Source: Candidatus Saccharimonadota bacterium
GTDB lineage: Bacteria; Patescibacteriota; Saccharimonadia; Saccharimonadales; Saccharimonadaceae
Reading direction: 5' to 3'
Assembly (NCBI GenBank): GCA_017460625.1
Contig: JAFUAT010000010.1
Location: 35,326-99,325, forward strand
Length of the DNA stretch: 64,000 nucleotides
A program made the position numbers and the translations under genes. Under the pieces are notes generated by a model. It was not told where the DNA came from and searched no databases. It was given only the letters and a program-made list of their open reading frames with translations. Shown here piece by piece: positions 1 through 7,311 of the stretch; position 1 is the stretch's first letter, and every line of letters begins with the position of its first letter.

Positions 1-653
1 GGATTTTTTCTCTTATGATATGTAGTAGTCATTGTAAATACGGGTAAATTATTACGTACCGCATATTTAAAAGACTTCCCTCCTGCCGGAAACTTCCGAA
101 TTGTCGTTGCGTAAGGCCATACATGTGCTTCCGGATAAATCACTAAGCACTTTTTTTGTTTAACGAGTCGTGTATCCACCGCATCATTCATTGCTTTTTT
201 CTCTGTATCAGTTACTCCAAGTGGCACACCGCCAATCATCGGAAGAATCGGTCCAATTCCTGGAATCTTCAAATTTACTGGAGAGATGACCGTATATATT
301 CTCTTATCTGCCGCTAGCGCCGGTCCAAATACATCATGAAACGGATTTGTATGGTTACAATACATCACATATCCCGTTCCACGAGCTTTTTTCAGTTTCT
401 CGCGTCCATAAAATTTTGCCTTCCAGTAATGTCTTTCATACCACTGACCAAATATCCAAAAAATTCCAAAAAGACACCGTGAATACAGCCTAACAAATGG
501 ATTTTTTGGAATATATTCATAGCCCTCAGGCAAAAGCACTTTTTCCTTACGCTCCTGCTCGTCAGTCTTAATTGGATCATCTTCCTCAGACTCGTAATAA
601 AACACTCGTTCTTCCTTCGGAATATCTTTCTGAAAAAGCTCTGCCTTTGCCAT
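1..653 (-). CDS. plsC: 1-acyl-sn-glycerol-3-phosphate acyltransferase, partial (C-terminus beyond window)
   Basis: A minus-strand frame opens with ATG at 653 and runs off the left edge without a stop, giving about 217 residues. It carries the acyltransferase motif NHTNPFHD at about residues 100-107 and YPEAHVW at about 173-179, which takes the place of the EGTR block of PlsC proteins. A hydrophobic stretch lies at about residues 60-70. The family adds the second acyl chain to lysophosphatidic acid at the inner membrane face during phosphatidic acid synthesis. It starts 8 bases after the GT8 gene upstream, so the two are probably co-transcribed. The exact acyl acceptor is not provable from sequence. 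Confidence 0.85.
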   Translation of the reverse strand, partial: MAKAELFQKDIPKEERVFYYESEEDDPIKTDEQERKEKVLLPEGYEYIPKNPFVRLYSRCLFGIFWIFGQWYERHYWKAKFYGREKLKKARGTGYVMYCNHTNPFHDVFGPALAADKRIYTVISPVNLKIPGIGPILPMIGGVPLGVTDTEKKAMNDAVDTRLVKQKKCLVIYPEAHVWPYATTIRKFPAGGKSFKYAVRNNLPVFTMTTTYHKRKN

Positions 654-661
654 ACAAACCC

Positions 662-1483
662 TTACAAATTTACCTTCAATTTATTATACTCTTCTAGTAT
701 ATCATCATACTCGTGTATCTTCAAAACCTCGTGTACCTTCCCTACTTCAAACGGTTTCACTTTCTGTACACGGAAATACGGCCAAAATTTAAAGTTATTC
801 GAAAAATGATGTAGCACCGTATCTTGCGAGGGGCGCTCATTTTGGTCATTATATTTACCCGGCATTAATTTTCGTTTTTTGATCGATTTATTTAGCGCCG
901 CCTGATCCGCTAGCATCATCCAGCGTTTTCCGCAAAGTTCCACCGCTTTAGAAAACATGCCAGTCTTAAGACATTCAGGGATGTTGAACAACATTACACC
1001 AGAATTCATGTAATCTTGTTTGAAAAGTCCATGGTAATGATAAAATCTTCGACCATAAATGTCCAGTACGCCCGCCGCCTCAATATTATCAAGTTCGGTA
1101 TGATAAAATTCTGAGATATCCTTTCGGCACACTACATCATAATCAAGATACAAAATTCTCTGCAATTTTCTAATTTCCGGCACTCTATCGATATAAAGTC
1201 TAAGCATCGAACATGGAGTAAAATACGAACCCATATTTTTCTTCGGCAAATTTTTTACAAAAACTTCCGTCGCATCAATTAATTTCACCAAGCTCGCCGG
1301 ATTTTTTTCTTTTACCAATTTATCCAAAAAATCCGCAGTCTTTTGTTCAAACGGCACCACTTCTTCGTATTTAATTGTCAAAATAAAAATCTCTAGCGGC
1401 TCTGTATTGTGTTTCAAAAGCGACAAAATCGATATCAGCACCCCATCAGAAATCCCCTTATCGCCACAATACATTATGTTCAT
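662..1483 (-). CDS. glycosyltransferase family 8 protein
   Basis: The 273-residue protein begins MNIMYCGDKG, the usual GT8 first strand, and carries the metal-binding DxD-type motif in YLDYDVVCRKD at about residue 115. A later NSGVMLFN block and LADQAALN match the family's acceptor and donor sites, and HHFSNNFKFW lies near the C-terminus. GT8 enzymes transfer glucose or galactose from nucleotide sugars to lipid, glycan or protein acceptors; the acceptor here is unknown. A -10 box (TATAAT, 1490-1495) sits 6 bases before the ATG, so a leaderless message is predicted. The gene is followed by plsC, which suggests a lipid-linked glycan role (inference). Confidence 0.85.
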   Translation of the reverse strand: MNIMYCGDKGISDGVLISILSLLKHNTEPLEIFILTIKYEEVVPFEQKTADFLDKLVKEKNPASLVKLIDATEVFVKNLPKKNMGSYFTPCSMLRLYIDRVPEIRKLQRILYLDYDVVCRKDISEFYHTELDNIEAAGVLDIYGRRFYHYHGLFKQDYMNSGVMLFNIPECLKTGMFSKAVELCGKRWMMLADQAALNKSIKKRKLMPGKYNDQNERPSQDTVLHHFSNNFKFWPYFRVQKVKPFEVGKVHEVLKIHEYDDILEEYNKLKVNL

Positions 1484-1501
1484 AGTTCTATTATACCAAA
1501 T

Positions 1502-2662
1502 CTATCGGACAGCACCACTGTCTACGCAATAATAGCCATCTTCCAAATAGCCATACACCGAGAACGAACGCTTGCCAGCATCCTGAGCTGGAGCCGAATC
1601 TCCATTATCATCTATGCCATCACAATTTGCTCTAATAATCACGAACACTTGAGATCCATTATCACCAGATGGCAGCACAGAATCGGCACTCCAAGTATCC
1701 CAACTATATACTTTGATATTATATGGATCGCCATTCGGATCTTCACCAGTACTATTAATCCATCTAGTTGCATCTAAAGTGTTAGGATCTGCTTTTTTAA
1801 TTAGTCCATCAATATCGCCGTTATTAGATGCCAAATAGGAATTTACCGCGGCCATAAGCATCGAATAATCGTCCCTCCGCTGTATATCCCTCTCGTTAGC
1901 TCCCGTATCACCGCTATCGTCAGACTTATAGTCTCTAATATGAGCCCTGTCTGGGAAACCAAGTTCCGCTAGAACATTATCTATAGTATCTATGTCAGGA
2001 GAGAAAATAGAAAATCCCACATCTTTATACATACCCACACAAGTTACCAACATACCAGCTACCGAATTACATGCTTTAATAAATTCATCTGAATTCTCCA
2101 AAACAATATACCTACTAACATCTGCTTCACTCTTAGAATTCACAACTGAATCCTCTAATTCAGAACGATATTCTTGTTTTTTGCCCTCTTTCAACTTTGA
2201 AATTCCATAAGAAAAATCTTTCGTCCCAATATAAATGTCACTCGGATATGGCATATCACCATTAGGAGAATACCTTTCACAGACTTTAGTAGACAAAACA
2301 TATTCATCAGGAGAATAAGAAGTAATACCAAAGCGTGCATCGCTAACATCCACAATTTTACCATCATATTTTTCACAAACGCTTTGAGCCAATTCCAATG
2401 TAGGTACTTTTCCAGACGCCGGCGCACTACCGCCACTACCCCTTGGCCTTCCAAGTACAAACAAAAGCACTATCCCAATAATCCCGAATACTATAATTGA
2501 TCCCATTATAGAACAAAAGATAATTGTATTTCTAGTTCTTGGATCTTTTTTTGGTGCCACCGGCTGTTGCATAGGTCCCGCCTGAGGCTGCAAAGAGTTC
2601 GCCTGAGGTTGCATCGGTTGCTGCATTGGTGTCATCGGAGTATTGTAATTATTCGGTTGCAT
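1502..2662 (-). CDS. Pro/Gln-rich N-terminus, single-pass membrane protein of unknown function
   Basis: The 386-residue protein is not recognised. Residues 1-40 are rich in Pro, Gln and Asn with repeated MQQP/MQPQ blocks. A basic KKDPRTR stretch precedes one strong membrane helix at about residues 47-70, then a Gly/Ser spacer and a roughly 300-residue outer domain with scattered cysteines. The likely topology is N-terminus inside with the globular part outside. This arrangement (low-complexity cytosolic tail, one helix, outer domain) is common among proteins of this group. A -10 box at 2698-2703 and an AAAGGAAT ribosome site give a leader of about 30 bases, unlike many neighbours. Confidence 0.6.
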   Translation of the reverse strand: MQPNNYNTPMTPMQQPMQPQANSLQPQAGPMQQPVAPKKDPRTRNTIIFCSIMGSIIVFGIIGIVLLFVLGRPRGSGGSAPASGKVPTLELAQSVCEKYDGKIVDVSDARFGITSYSPDEYVLSTKVCERYSPNGDMPYPSDIYIGTKDFSYGISKLKEGKKQEYRSELEDSVVNSKSEADVSRYIVLENSDEFIKACNSVAGMLVTCVGMYKDVGFSIFSPDIDTIDNVLAELGFPDRAHIRDYKSDDSGDTGANERDIQRRDDYSMLMAAVNSYLASNNGDIDGLIKKADPNTLDATRWINSTGEDPNGDPYNIKVYSWDTWSADSVLPSGDNGSQVFVIIRANCDGIDDNGDSAPAQDAGKRSFSVYGYLEDGYYCVDSGAVR

Positions 2663-2704
2663 TTTATTCCTTTTTGTTTTTTAGTGCTTATATCTAAATT
2701 ATAC

Positions 2705-2847
2705 CAAAAAATCACCAAGATAGGCGATTCTTCTTGCGAAAATTTGTTAGCTAAAATCGCCTAGATTGGTGTTTTCTTCTTGCGAAGCGCTATTTCTATA
2801 GAGCAAGCAAGAAAAAACGCCAAGATAGGCGATTTTAGCAACAAATT
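2705..2847. repeat. mosaic of direct and inverted copies of a 15-base unit
   Basis: The unit CCAAGATAGGCGATT occurs at 2715-2729 and again at 2820-2834. An inverted, two-mismatch copy lies at 2755-2769. The flanks are also shared: CTTCTTGCGAA occurs at about 2730 and 2776, and TTTGTTAGC.. at 2744 is the inverse of GC.AACAAA near 2836. The strand can fold into a long imperfect hairpin followed by a second stem. The block lies between tRNA-Leu and the upstream part of a divergently placed gene and could act as a terminator for the tRNA (inference). Confidence 0.55.
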
Positions 2848-2932
2848 TGGTAGCCGGAACGGGACTTGAACCCGTACGGATTGCTCCATTCGATTTTAAG
2901 TCGAACGCGTATACCAATTCCGCCATCCGGCC
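2848..2932 (-). tRNA. tRNA-Leu (anticodon UAA)
   Basis: The minus strand folds as a tRNA. The acceptor stem is GGCCGGA/TCCGGCT with a first G-U pair, and the D arm contains GGCGGAATTGGTA. The anticodon stem TTCGA/TCGAA encloses loop CTTAAAA (anticodon TAA). There is a long variable arm, a T arm GGTTCAAGTCC, an A discriminator and an encoded CCA at 2848-2850. Length 85 with a long variable region fits class II tRNA-Leu. Confidence 0.95.
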
Positions 2933-2954
2933 ACCTATCCTATATTATACCACA

Positions 2955-3725
2955 TTATGCCAAATACCGCACGGCTTCTTCGGCAGCTACCGCGCCGTCC
3001 CCTGCAGCCGTCACTAATTGCCGCACAGTCTTCGTCCGAGCATCCCCAGCTACAAACACGCCTGGCTGAGTTGTATGGCAATCTTCCCCAGCCACTATAT
3101 AACCACACCCATCAATCTCTACCAATCCTTTCGCGCATTCCGTCGCTGGGATTCGTCCAATTGCCACAAACACCGCATCCGCATCTTCTGGAATCTTCTC
3201 GTCGTGATGAATATTATAAACCTTATTACAAATCCCCTCGAGGTATTTCACTTCATGCTTGGCTGAATTGCCATGCCCCACCACTACTACGTTTTTACCT
3301 TTATACAGCGCTCCGTCGCAAGTTGCACAGTACGACACCGGACGTTTCCCCGCGTCTTTCATCATAGCATCGCTGAGTTTCCGTGGGTTTGTTCCCATTG
3401 CGAGTATCACAGATGAGACCAAAATTTTCTCGTCCATATCGCCCAAGATTTCAAAACCACCATCCATAGCGGAAATCTTCTCCACATTTACATAGTCAAT
3501 TTTAGCGCCAAGCTCTTCCGCTTGCGCTTTAACCTTACGAATCAAATCCACCCCCGACACTCGCATATCTCCTGGCCAGTTTTCGATATTTATCGTATTA
3601 ATTATCTGGCCACCTTCCATTTTGCCTTCAAGCACAATTGTGGACTTCCCAGCACGCACCGCATAAATCGCCGCCGTAAGCCCTGCAATCCCCGCACCAA
3701 TCACCGCAATATCATATTTTTCCAT
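2955..3725 (-). CDS. trxB: thioredoxin reductase-like flavoprotein, shortened NAD(P)H domain
   Basis: The 256-residue protein has the FAD-binding GAGIAGLTAA motif at residues 11-20, the redox motif CATC at about 133-136 and the C-terminal FAD motif GVFVAGDA. Family members are usually about 310-320 residues. The missing part lies inside the NAD(P)H domain: after GHGNSAKHE the usual HRRxxxR segment and following strands are absent, and the chain goes straight to DADAVFVAIG. Without that arginine motif, NADPH binding is doubtful. The gene follows trxA and a 23-codon micro-ORF whose stop overlaps this ATG (TAATG), with a GAGG ribosome site, so the three are translationally coupled. It should act on the neighbouring thioredoxin. 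Confidence 0.8.
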   Translation of the reverse strand: MEKYDIAVIGAGIAGLTAAIYAVRAGKSTIVLEGKMEGGQIINTINIENWPGDMRVSGVDLIRKVKAQAEELGAKIDYVNVEKISAMDGGFEILGDMDEKILVSSVILAMGTNPRKLSDAMMKDAGKRPVSYCATCDGALYKGKNVVVVGHGNSAKHEVKYLEGICNKVYNIHHDEKIPEDADAVFVAIGRIPATECAKGLVEIDGCGYIVAGEDCHTTQPGVFVAGDARTKTVRQLVTAAGDGAVAAEEAVRYLA

Positions 3726-3796
3726 TATTCCTCACATCCTGAGCTTTGCTCATCCTTTTCGTCTTCATCCCATCCTAAATCTATATTCTCATCCAT
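3725..3796 (-). CDS. acidic 23-residue micro-ORF bridging trxA and trxB
   Basis: An ATG at 3796 overlaps the trxA stop by 8 bases (AATGGATGA), and the frame ends in a TAA that shares its last base with the trxB ATG. The peptide begins MDENIDLGWDEDEKDE and ends SSGCEE, so it is highly acidic with one cysteine. A GGAG lies about 7 bases before its ATG, inside trxA. It may be a translated coupling leader that carries ribosomes from trxA to trxB, or a real small protein. No family is recognised. Confidence 0.35.
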   Translation of the reverse strand: MDENIDLGWDEDEKDEQSSGCEE

Positions 3797-4049
3797 TTGC
3801 TTTCTCCAACAGTTTTTCTAGTTTCTTTAGTGGCATCACGCCCACTTCGCGTACCACTTCTTCTCCATCTTTCAAAAATACCAAGCACGGAATACCAGAA
3901 ACTCCATACTTTTCTGCCGATTCTTCTTCCTCGTCTATATTTACAGATTTAACTTTAACTTCCGGATGAGCTTTTTCAAATTCTTCTATCGTTGGCTTCA
4001 TCATTTGGCATGGTCCACACCAATCGGCATAAAAATCAAGTAATTCCAT
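3789..4049 (-). CDS. trxA: thioredoxin
   Basis: The 86-residue protein carries the active site WCGPC at residues 11-15 and the cis-proline segment GIPCLVF at about 53-59. It is shorter than the usual 105-110 residues because the first strand and helix are missing: it starts MELLDFYADWCGPC, directly at the strand before the active site. It reduces disulfides in cytosolic proteins and is recycled by a thioredoxin reductase, encoded just downstream. Glutathione peroxidase lies upstream (11-base gap), and Gpx proteins without selenium often use thioredoxin as reductant, so the cluster reads as one peroxide-defence operon. An AAGGA ribosome site precedes the ATG. Confidence 0.92.
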   Translation of the reverse strand: MELLDFYADWCGPCQMMKPTIEEFEKAHPEVKVKSVNIDEEEESAEKYGVSGIPCLVFLKDGEEVVREVGVMPLKKLEKLLEKANG

Positions 4050-4060
4050 ATTTTCCTTTC

Positions 4061-4606
4061 TTATATTAATTCACGAATCTTATCAGCAAAATCTTTTGGC
4101 TCGTCTGTTGGACCAAAACGATAGACCACTTTACCGTCTCTATCCACCACGAATTTAGTAAAGTTCCATTTAATAAATCCTTTTTCTTTCGCTACTCCTG
4201 GAATTTTAGAGATAGCCTTCATAGCCAATTTATTTTTCATTCCCTTAGGTTCTGGATCTTCAGAAATCTGTTCCTTCAAAAATACCCATAGGTCAGAAGC
4301 CTCATCGCCATTTACTTCAATTTTATCTAACTGGTCAAATTGAGTTTTGTATTTAGCTGTACAAAATTCATGAATTTCATTATTATCGCCTGGCGCTTGA
4401 TGGCCAAATTGGTTGCAAGGAAAATCCAAAACTTCAAAACCTTTATCGTGTAGTTCTTCGTATAGTTTTTCAATACCTTCATATTGCGGCGTAAACCCAC
4501 ACCCCGTTGCGGTATTTACAATCAAAAGCACTTTCCCCTTAAAATTTGATAAGGAAATATCTTCACCTTTACGGTTTTTTACTTTAAAATCATATATACT
4601 TGCCAT
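4061..4606 (-). CDS. glutathione peroxidase family (thioredoxin-dependent) peroxidase
   Basis: Starting at the ATG at 4606 (MASIYDFKVKN) the protein has 181 residues. An upstream in-frame ATG exists at 4645, but AAAAAAGGAG lies 6 bases before 4606 and the -10 box (TATAAT, about 4625-4630) overlaps the region in between, so 4606 is chosen. The motif NTATGCGFTPQY holds the peroxidatic cysteine (not selenocysteine); FPCNQFG and WNFTKFVVDRDG are the other family blocks, giving the Cys-Gln-Trp-Asn catalytic set. These enzymes reduce hydroperoxides with thioredoxin, whose gene follows. Confidence 0.9.
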   Translation of the reverse strand: MASIYDFKVKNRKGEDISLSNFKGKVLLIVNTATGCGFTPQYEGIEKLYEELHDKGFEVLDFPCNQFGHQAPGDNNEIHEFCTAKYKTQFDQLDKIEVNGDEASDLWVFLKEQISEDPEPKGMKNKLAMKAISKIPGVAKEKGFIKWNFTKFVVDRDGKVVYRFGPTDEPKDFADKIRELI

Positions 4607-4653
4607 AATTAACTCCTTTTTTAAATTATAGCATATGATTAACAAGCCAAAAA

Positions 4654-5337
4654 CTATTCAGATTTTTCGGAAGTTTCAGAAGCTTCTTCTGGCTTCGAGC
4701 CATTATCAGATGGTACATCTGCTGCATCAACTCCAGGTTTTTCACCTTCAGCTTCACGAGCTGCTGCTTCCGCTGCTGGATCATATAGAGATGCTACTAC
4801 CTGTTCACCACTCATTTCCTTATCAGCAAGTTCTACACCCTTTGGCAAAACAACATCAGATAATACAAGTTTATCTTCTACGCTAGTAAGTTTAGATGCA
4901 TCAACAGTTAGTTCCTTTGGAAGATCAGCTGGTTTAGCCTTAACATCAATTTCTTCCAATGCCTGTGTAAGAGCAAAATGATAAATCTTTGATGCTTCAC
5001 TTGCTTCAAAGTTTATGATTACAATTGGAGTAGTTGCCTCAACTGCTGCATTAGCAGAAACGGCATGAAACTCAATATTTACAATTTTACGAGTCACCGG
5101 ATCAAGTTGCACATCTTTTACGATTGCAAGTTGTTTTTTACCCGCAATGTCTAGATCGATTGGTGAGTGATAGCCAGCTTGAGTCAAAACCTTCTCAGTA
5201 GCAACATATTCAGAAGATGCTAAAATTGGTTCTCCTTCACCATATATCACCGAAGGTATTTTACCCTCAGCCCGTACGATTTTCAATTTTTTTCCTGTCA
5301 ATTCACGCTTTTCAAGCGCCAAACTATATTCAGCCAT
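4654..5337 (-). CDS. rplY: 50S ribosomal protein bL25 (CTC form)
   Basis: The 227-residue protein begins with the L25 N-terminal domain (ALEKRELTGKKLKIVRAEGKIPSVIYG) and continues into the beta-rich TL5/CTC C-terminal domain, ending in an acidic Glu/Ser-rich tail from about residue 195. L25 binds 5S rRNA in the large subunit. Unlike most neighbours it has a leader: a -10 box about 40 bases upstream and AGAAGGAAT close to the ATG, fitting a highly translated ribosomal gene. It stands alone between gpx and grpE on the same strand. Confidence 0.92.
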   Translation of the reverse strand: MAEYSLALEKRELTGKKLKIVRAEGKIPSVIYGEGEPILASSEYVATEKVLTQAGYHSPIDLDIAGKKQLAIVKDVQLDPVTRKIVNIEFHAVSANAAVEATTPIVIINFEASEASKIYHFALTQALEEIDVKAKPADLPKELTVDASKLTSVEDKLVLSDVVLPKGVELADKEMSGEQVVASLYDPAAEAAAREAEGEKPGVDAADVPSDNGSKPEEASETSEKSE

Positions 5338-5384
5338 TATTATTCCTTCTACTTAACTTCCTATTATTATATCATATTTATTAA

Positions 5385-5834
5385 CTATTTGCTAGATACT
5401 TTTACCATTGCTGGTCGAAGTACTTCTTTTTCATAAAAATACCCCGGACGCAATGTTTCGGCAATCACTTGTTTATCCCCATCGCCTTCCATCACCACCG
5501 CTTCGTGTAAGTCCGGATTAAATTCCATTCCGTTTTCAGATGGAATCCTAGATAGCTCCAAATCCTTTAAACTTTTCTCTAGAGATTTTTTCAAAGGCTC
5601 CAGTTCCGCATAAGTAGATACCGCTCTATCTATATCATCAAAAAGTGGCAAAAATTTCATCACAGTAGAAAACCGGGCAAGTTTTCGCTCATTCTCCTTT
5701 TGCATTTCAATCTGTTTTCGATAATTTTCAAAATCGGCCCTCGTCCGCTGTAGATCATTTAAAAGTTCTAGCTTCTCTGCTTCCAGCTTTTGCACCACAG
5801 AATCATTTTTATTGTCCTTTACTTCTTTTTTCAT
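5385..5834 (-). CDS. grpE: nucleotide exchange factor GrpE
   Basis: The 149-residue protein starts with a charged region and a long helix (about residues 10-60, RADFENYRKQIE) and ends in the beta domain with NPDLHEAV and GYFYEKEVLRPAMVKV. This is the normal GrpE plan at slightly below average length. GrpE releases ADP from DnaK, whose gene lies far away at 48191. The ATG directly follows the hrcA stop with GAGGAG as ribosome site, so hrcA and grpE form one operon under the CIRCE operator at 6593-6619. Confidence 0.95.
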   Translation of the reverse strand: MKKEVKDNKNDSVVQKLEAEKLELLNDLQRTRADFENYRKQIEMQKENERKLARFSTVMKFLPLFDDIDRAVSTYAELEPLKKSLEKSLKDLELSRIPSENGMEFNPDLHEAVVMEGDGDKQVIAETLRPGYFYEKEVLRPAMVKVSSK

Positions 5835-6575
5835 TTACATCTCCTCGTTTAAAGTTTCTTCCAGCATCCGCCCTGCATATCTCACAAGCGACATCACCCG
5901 CATATAATTCTGTCTCGTCGGGCCTAGTACGCCAATATAGCTTCTATCCGAAAACGGTGAAACAAATTTAGAAATTATTAACGACACTTCAGAATTCTTG
6001 CCAATTGGATTTTCGTGTCCAATAAATATATTTAAAGCTTCGCCCGGCGCTGCTTCTCTTAGCCAAGGCTCAAGATTATCAAGCAATTTTGCAACTCCCT
6101 GCACCCTAGAAGTATCCATAAATTCCGGTTGCATAAAAAGTCTCGAAATCCCAGAAAGATATAATTGCCCTCCAACCGTTGCGAGCCCCAAATTGCCAGT
6201 CAAGTCTACTAGCGAATCAACTGCTCCTCTTATCGCAGCATCAGCACGTGACTGCGAACTTACCCGCTTTTCAAGAGCATGCATACCGCGGTCTTCTGCC
6301 AATGGATTATTTAATAAAATATCTGCAGTCCCCGCGTTTTCAGTCAAATTATTTACATAGTATCTATACCCAGCATCGGTTGGCACACGCCCAGCAGAAG
6401 TATGTGGCTGCGCAATCAGTCCCATTGCTTCAAGCCTAGCCATTTCCGCCCGTATCGTTGCCGGCGAAACGTCAAATAGTTTAGCTAGAGTCACACTCCC
6501 CACTGGAGAAGCCGTCTCTGCATATTCCTCAATTATGTGTGTTAGAATTCTTTCCTGTCTAGCAGTAATTTCCAT
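5835..6575 (-). CDS. hrcA: heat-inducible transcription repressor HrcA
   Basis: From ATG 6575 (MEITARQERIL) the protein has 246 residues. An N-terminal winged helix (about 1-75, with ETASPVGSVTLAKLFDVSPATIRAEMARLE) is followed by a GAF-like dimer domain ending in an RYAGRMLEE-type helix. It is shorter than the usual 340 or so residues. The upstream in-frame ATG at 6599 is rejected because it lies inside the CIRCE operator and upstream of the -10 box. HrcA represses CIRCE-controlled chaperone genes; here both its own operon and dnaK carry operators. The -10 TATAAT at 6582-6587 is 6 bases before the ATG. Confidence 0.92.
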   Translation of the reverse strand: MEITARQERILTHIIEEYAETASPVGSVTLAKLFDVSPATIRAEMARLEAMGLIAQPHTSAGRVPTDAGYRYYVNNLTENAGTADILLNNPLAEDRGMHALEKRVSSQSRADAAIRGAVDSLVDLTGNLGLATVGGQLYLSGISRLFMQPEFMDTSRVQGVAKLLDNLEPWLREAAPGEALNIFIGHENPIGKNSEVSLIISKFVSPFSDRSYIGVLGPTRQNYMRVMSLVRYAGRMLEETLNEEM

Positions 6576-6592
6576 ACTTAAATTATACAAAA

Positions 6593-6619
6593 TTAGCACT
6601 CAAAATGCAATAGTGCTAA
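6593..6619 (-). promoter_or_regulatory. CIRCE operator of the hrcA-grpE operon, -35 in its spacer
   Basis: The inverted repeat TTAGCACTA-N9-GAGTGCTAA, read on the minus strand, differs from the classic CIRCE half-site at one base. The 9-base spacer begins TTGCAT, which lies exactly 17 bases before the -10 box TATAAT (6582-6587). HrcA bound here would cover the -35 and block RNA polymerase. The same geometry is found at dnaK. Confidence 0.92.
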
Positions 6620-6676
6620 TTATTTAGCGTAAAATCTAAAAATTACTAGAAACTTCCACTTTAACTAAAAATAGTA

Positions 6677-7291
6677 CTAATTCTGTGAAAAATCGTATAG
6701 TTTATCAACTAATTCAGAGAACACTTCATCGCGCGACTGATCGCCGTTCACATTTAAAAGAAGTCCCAAACTCTTATAATGTTCAAGAACCGGCAAAGTT
6801 TTTAATCTAAATTCATCCAATCGAGTTTGAAATACCGCTAAATCTTTATCATCCTGTCTTTCACCACGATCGTTCAAAATCTGTAGTTTCTCAAATCTAT
6901 CTTTTACATCTGCTTCAGAAATATTTAAAAGTATTGCTACCTTTATTTCGTGACCGGCTTTCGCCGCTGTTTCCATTACGGTATCTTCCTCGCCGAACCA
7001 CCTTCCAATAGACGATAATACTAGCGGATATGATTTCAAATCGTCTCTGCTAAAATAAGGCAACACCCATTCATAAAATACATCGGTAGGTATCAAATTG
7101 CCTTTACTACTCAAATTTTTATGCTTTTCTGCCTCATTTGCCCGGATAATAATACCAGAAGATAAAAGCTTCCCACCAATCGCTTCAGCTAATCTTACCC
7201 CTTGCGTATCCTTTCCAGACATTGGATAACCAAATATATTTACTGACCCAGTACCAAGCCATTTTTTGATTGCCAAAATTTTCTCATCCAT
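6677..7291 (-). CDS. adenylate kinase-like nucleoside monophosphate kinase
   Basis: The 204-residue protein has a P-loop GYPMSGKDTQ at about residues 21-30, which differs from the standard GxPGAGKGTQ of Adk. Its lid/arginine region NDRGERQDD near residue 140 resembles the GRxDD block. No zinc-finger lid is seen, so it is a short-lid type. The family transfers phosphate between ATP and AMP or other NMPs; the unusual P-loop leaves the substrate uncertain. It has its own leaderless promoter (-10 at 7298-7303, 6 bases before ATG). Confidence 0.65.
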   Translation of the reverse strand: MDEKILAIKKWLGTGSVNIFGYPMSGKDTQGVRLAEAIGGKLLSSGIIIRANEAEKHKNLSSKGNLIPTDVFYEWVLPYFSRDDLKSYPLVLSSIGRWFGEEDTVMETAAKAGHEIKVAILLNISEADVKDRFEKLQILNDRGERQDDKDLAVFQTRLDEFRLKTLPVLEHYKSLGLLLNVNGDQSRDEVFSELVDKLYDFSQN

Positions 7292-7311
7292 ACCTTTATT
7301 ATATCACATAT

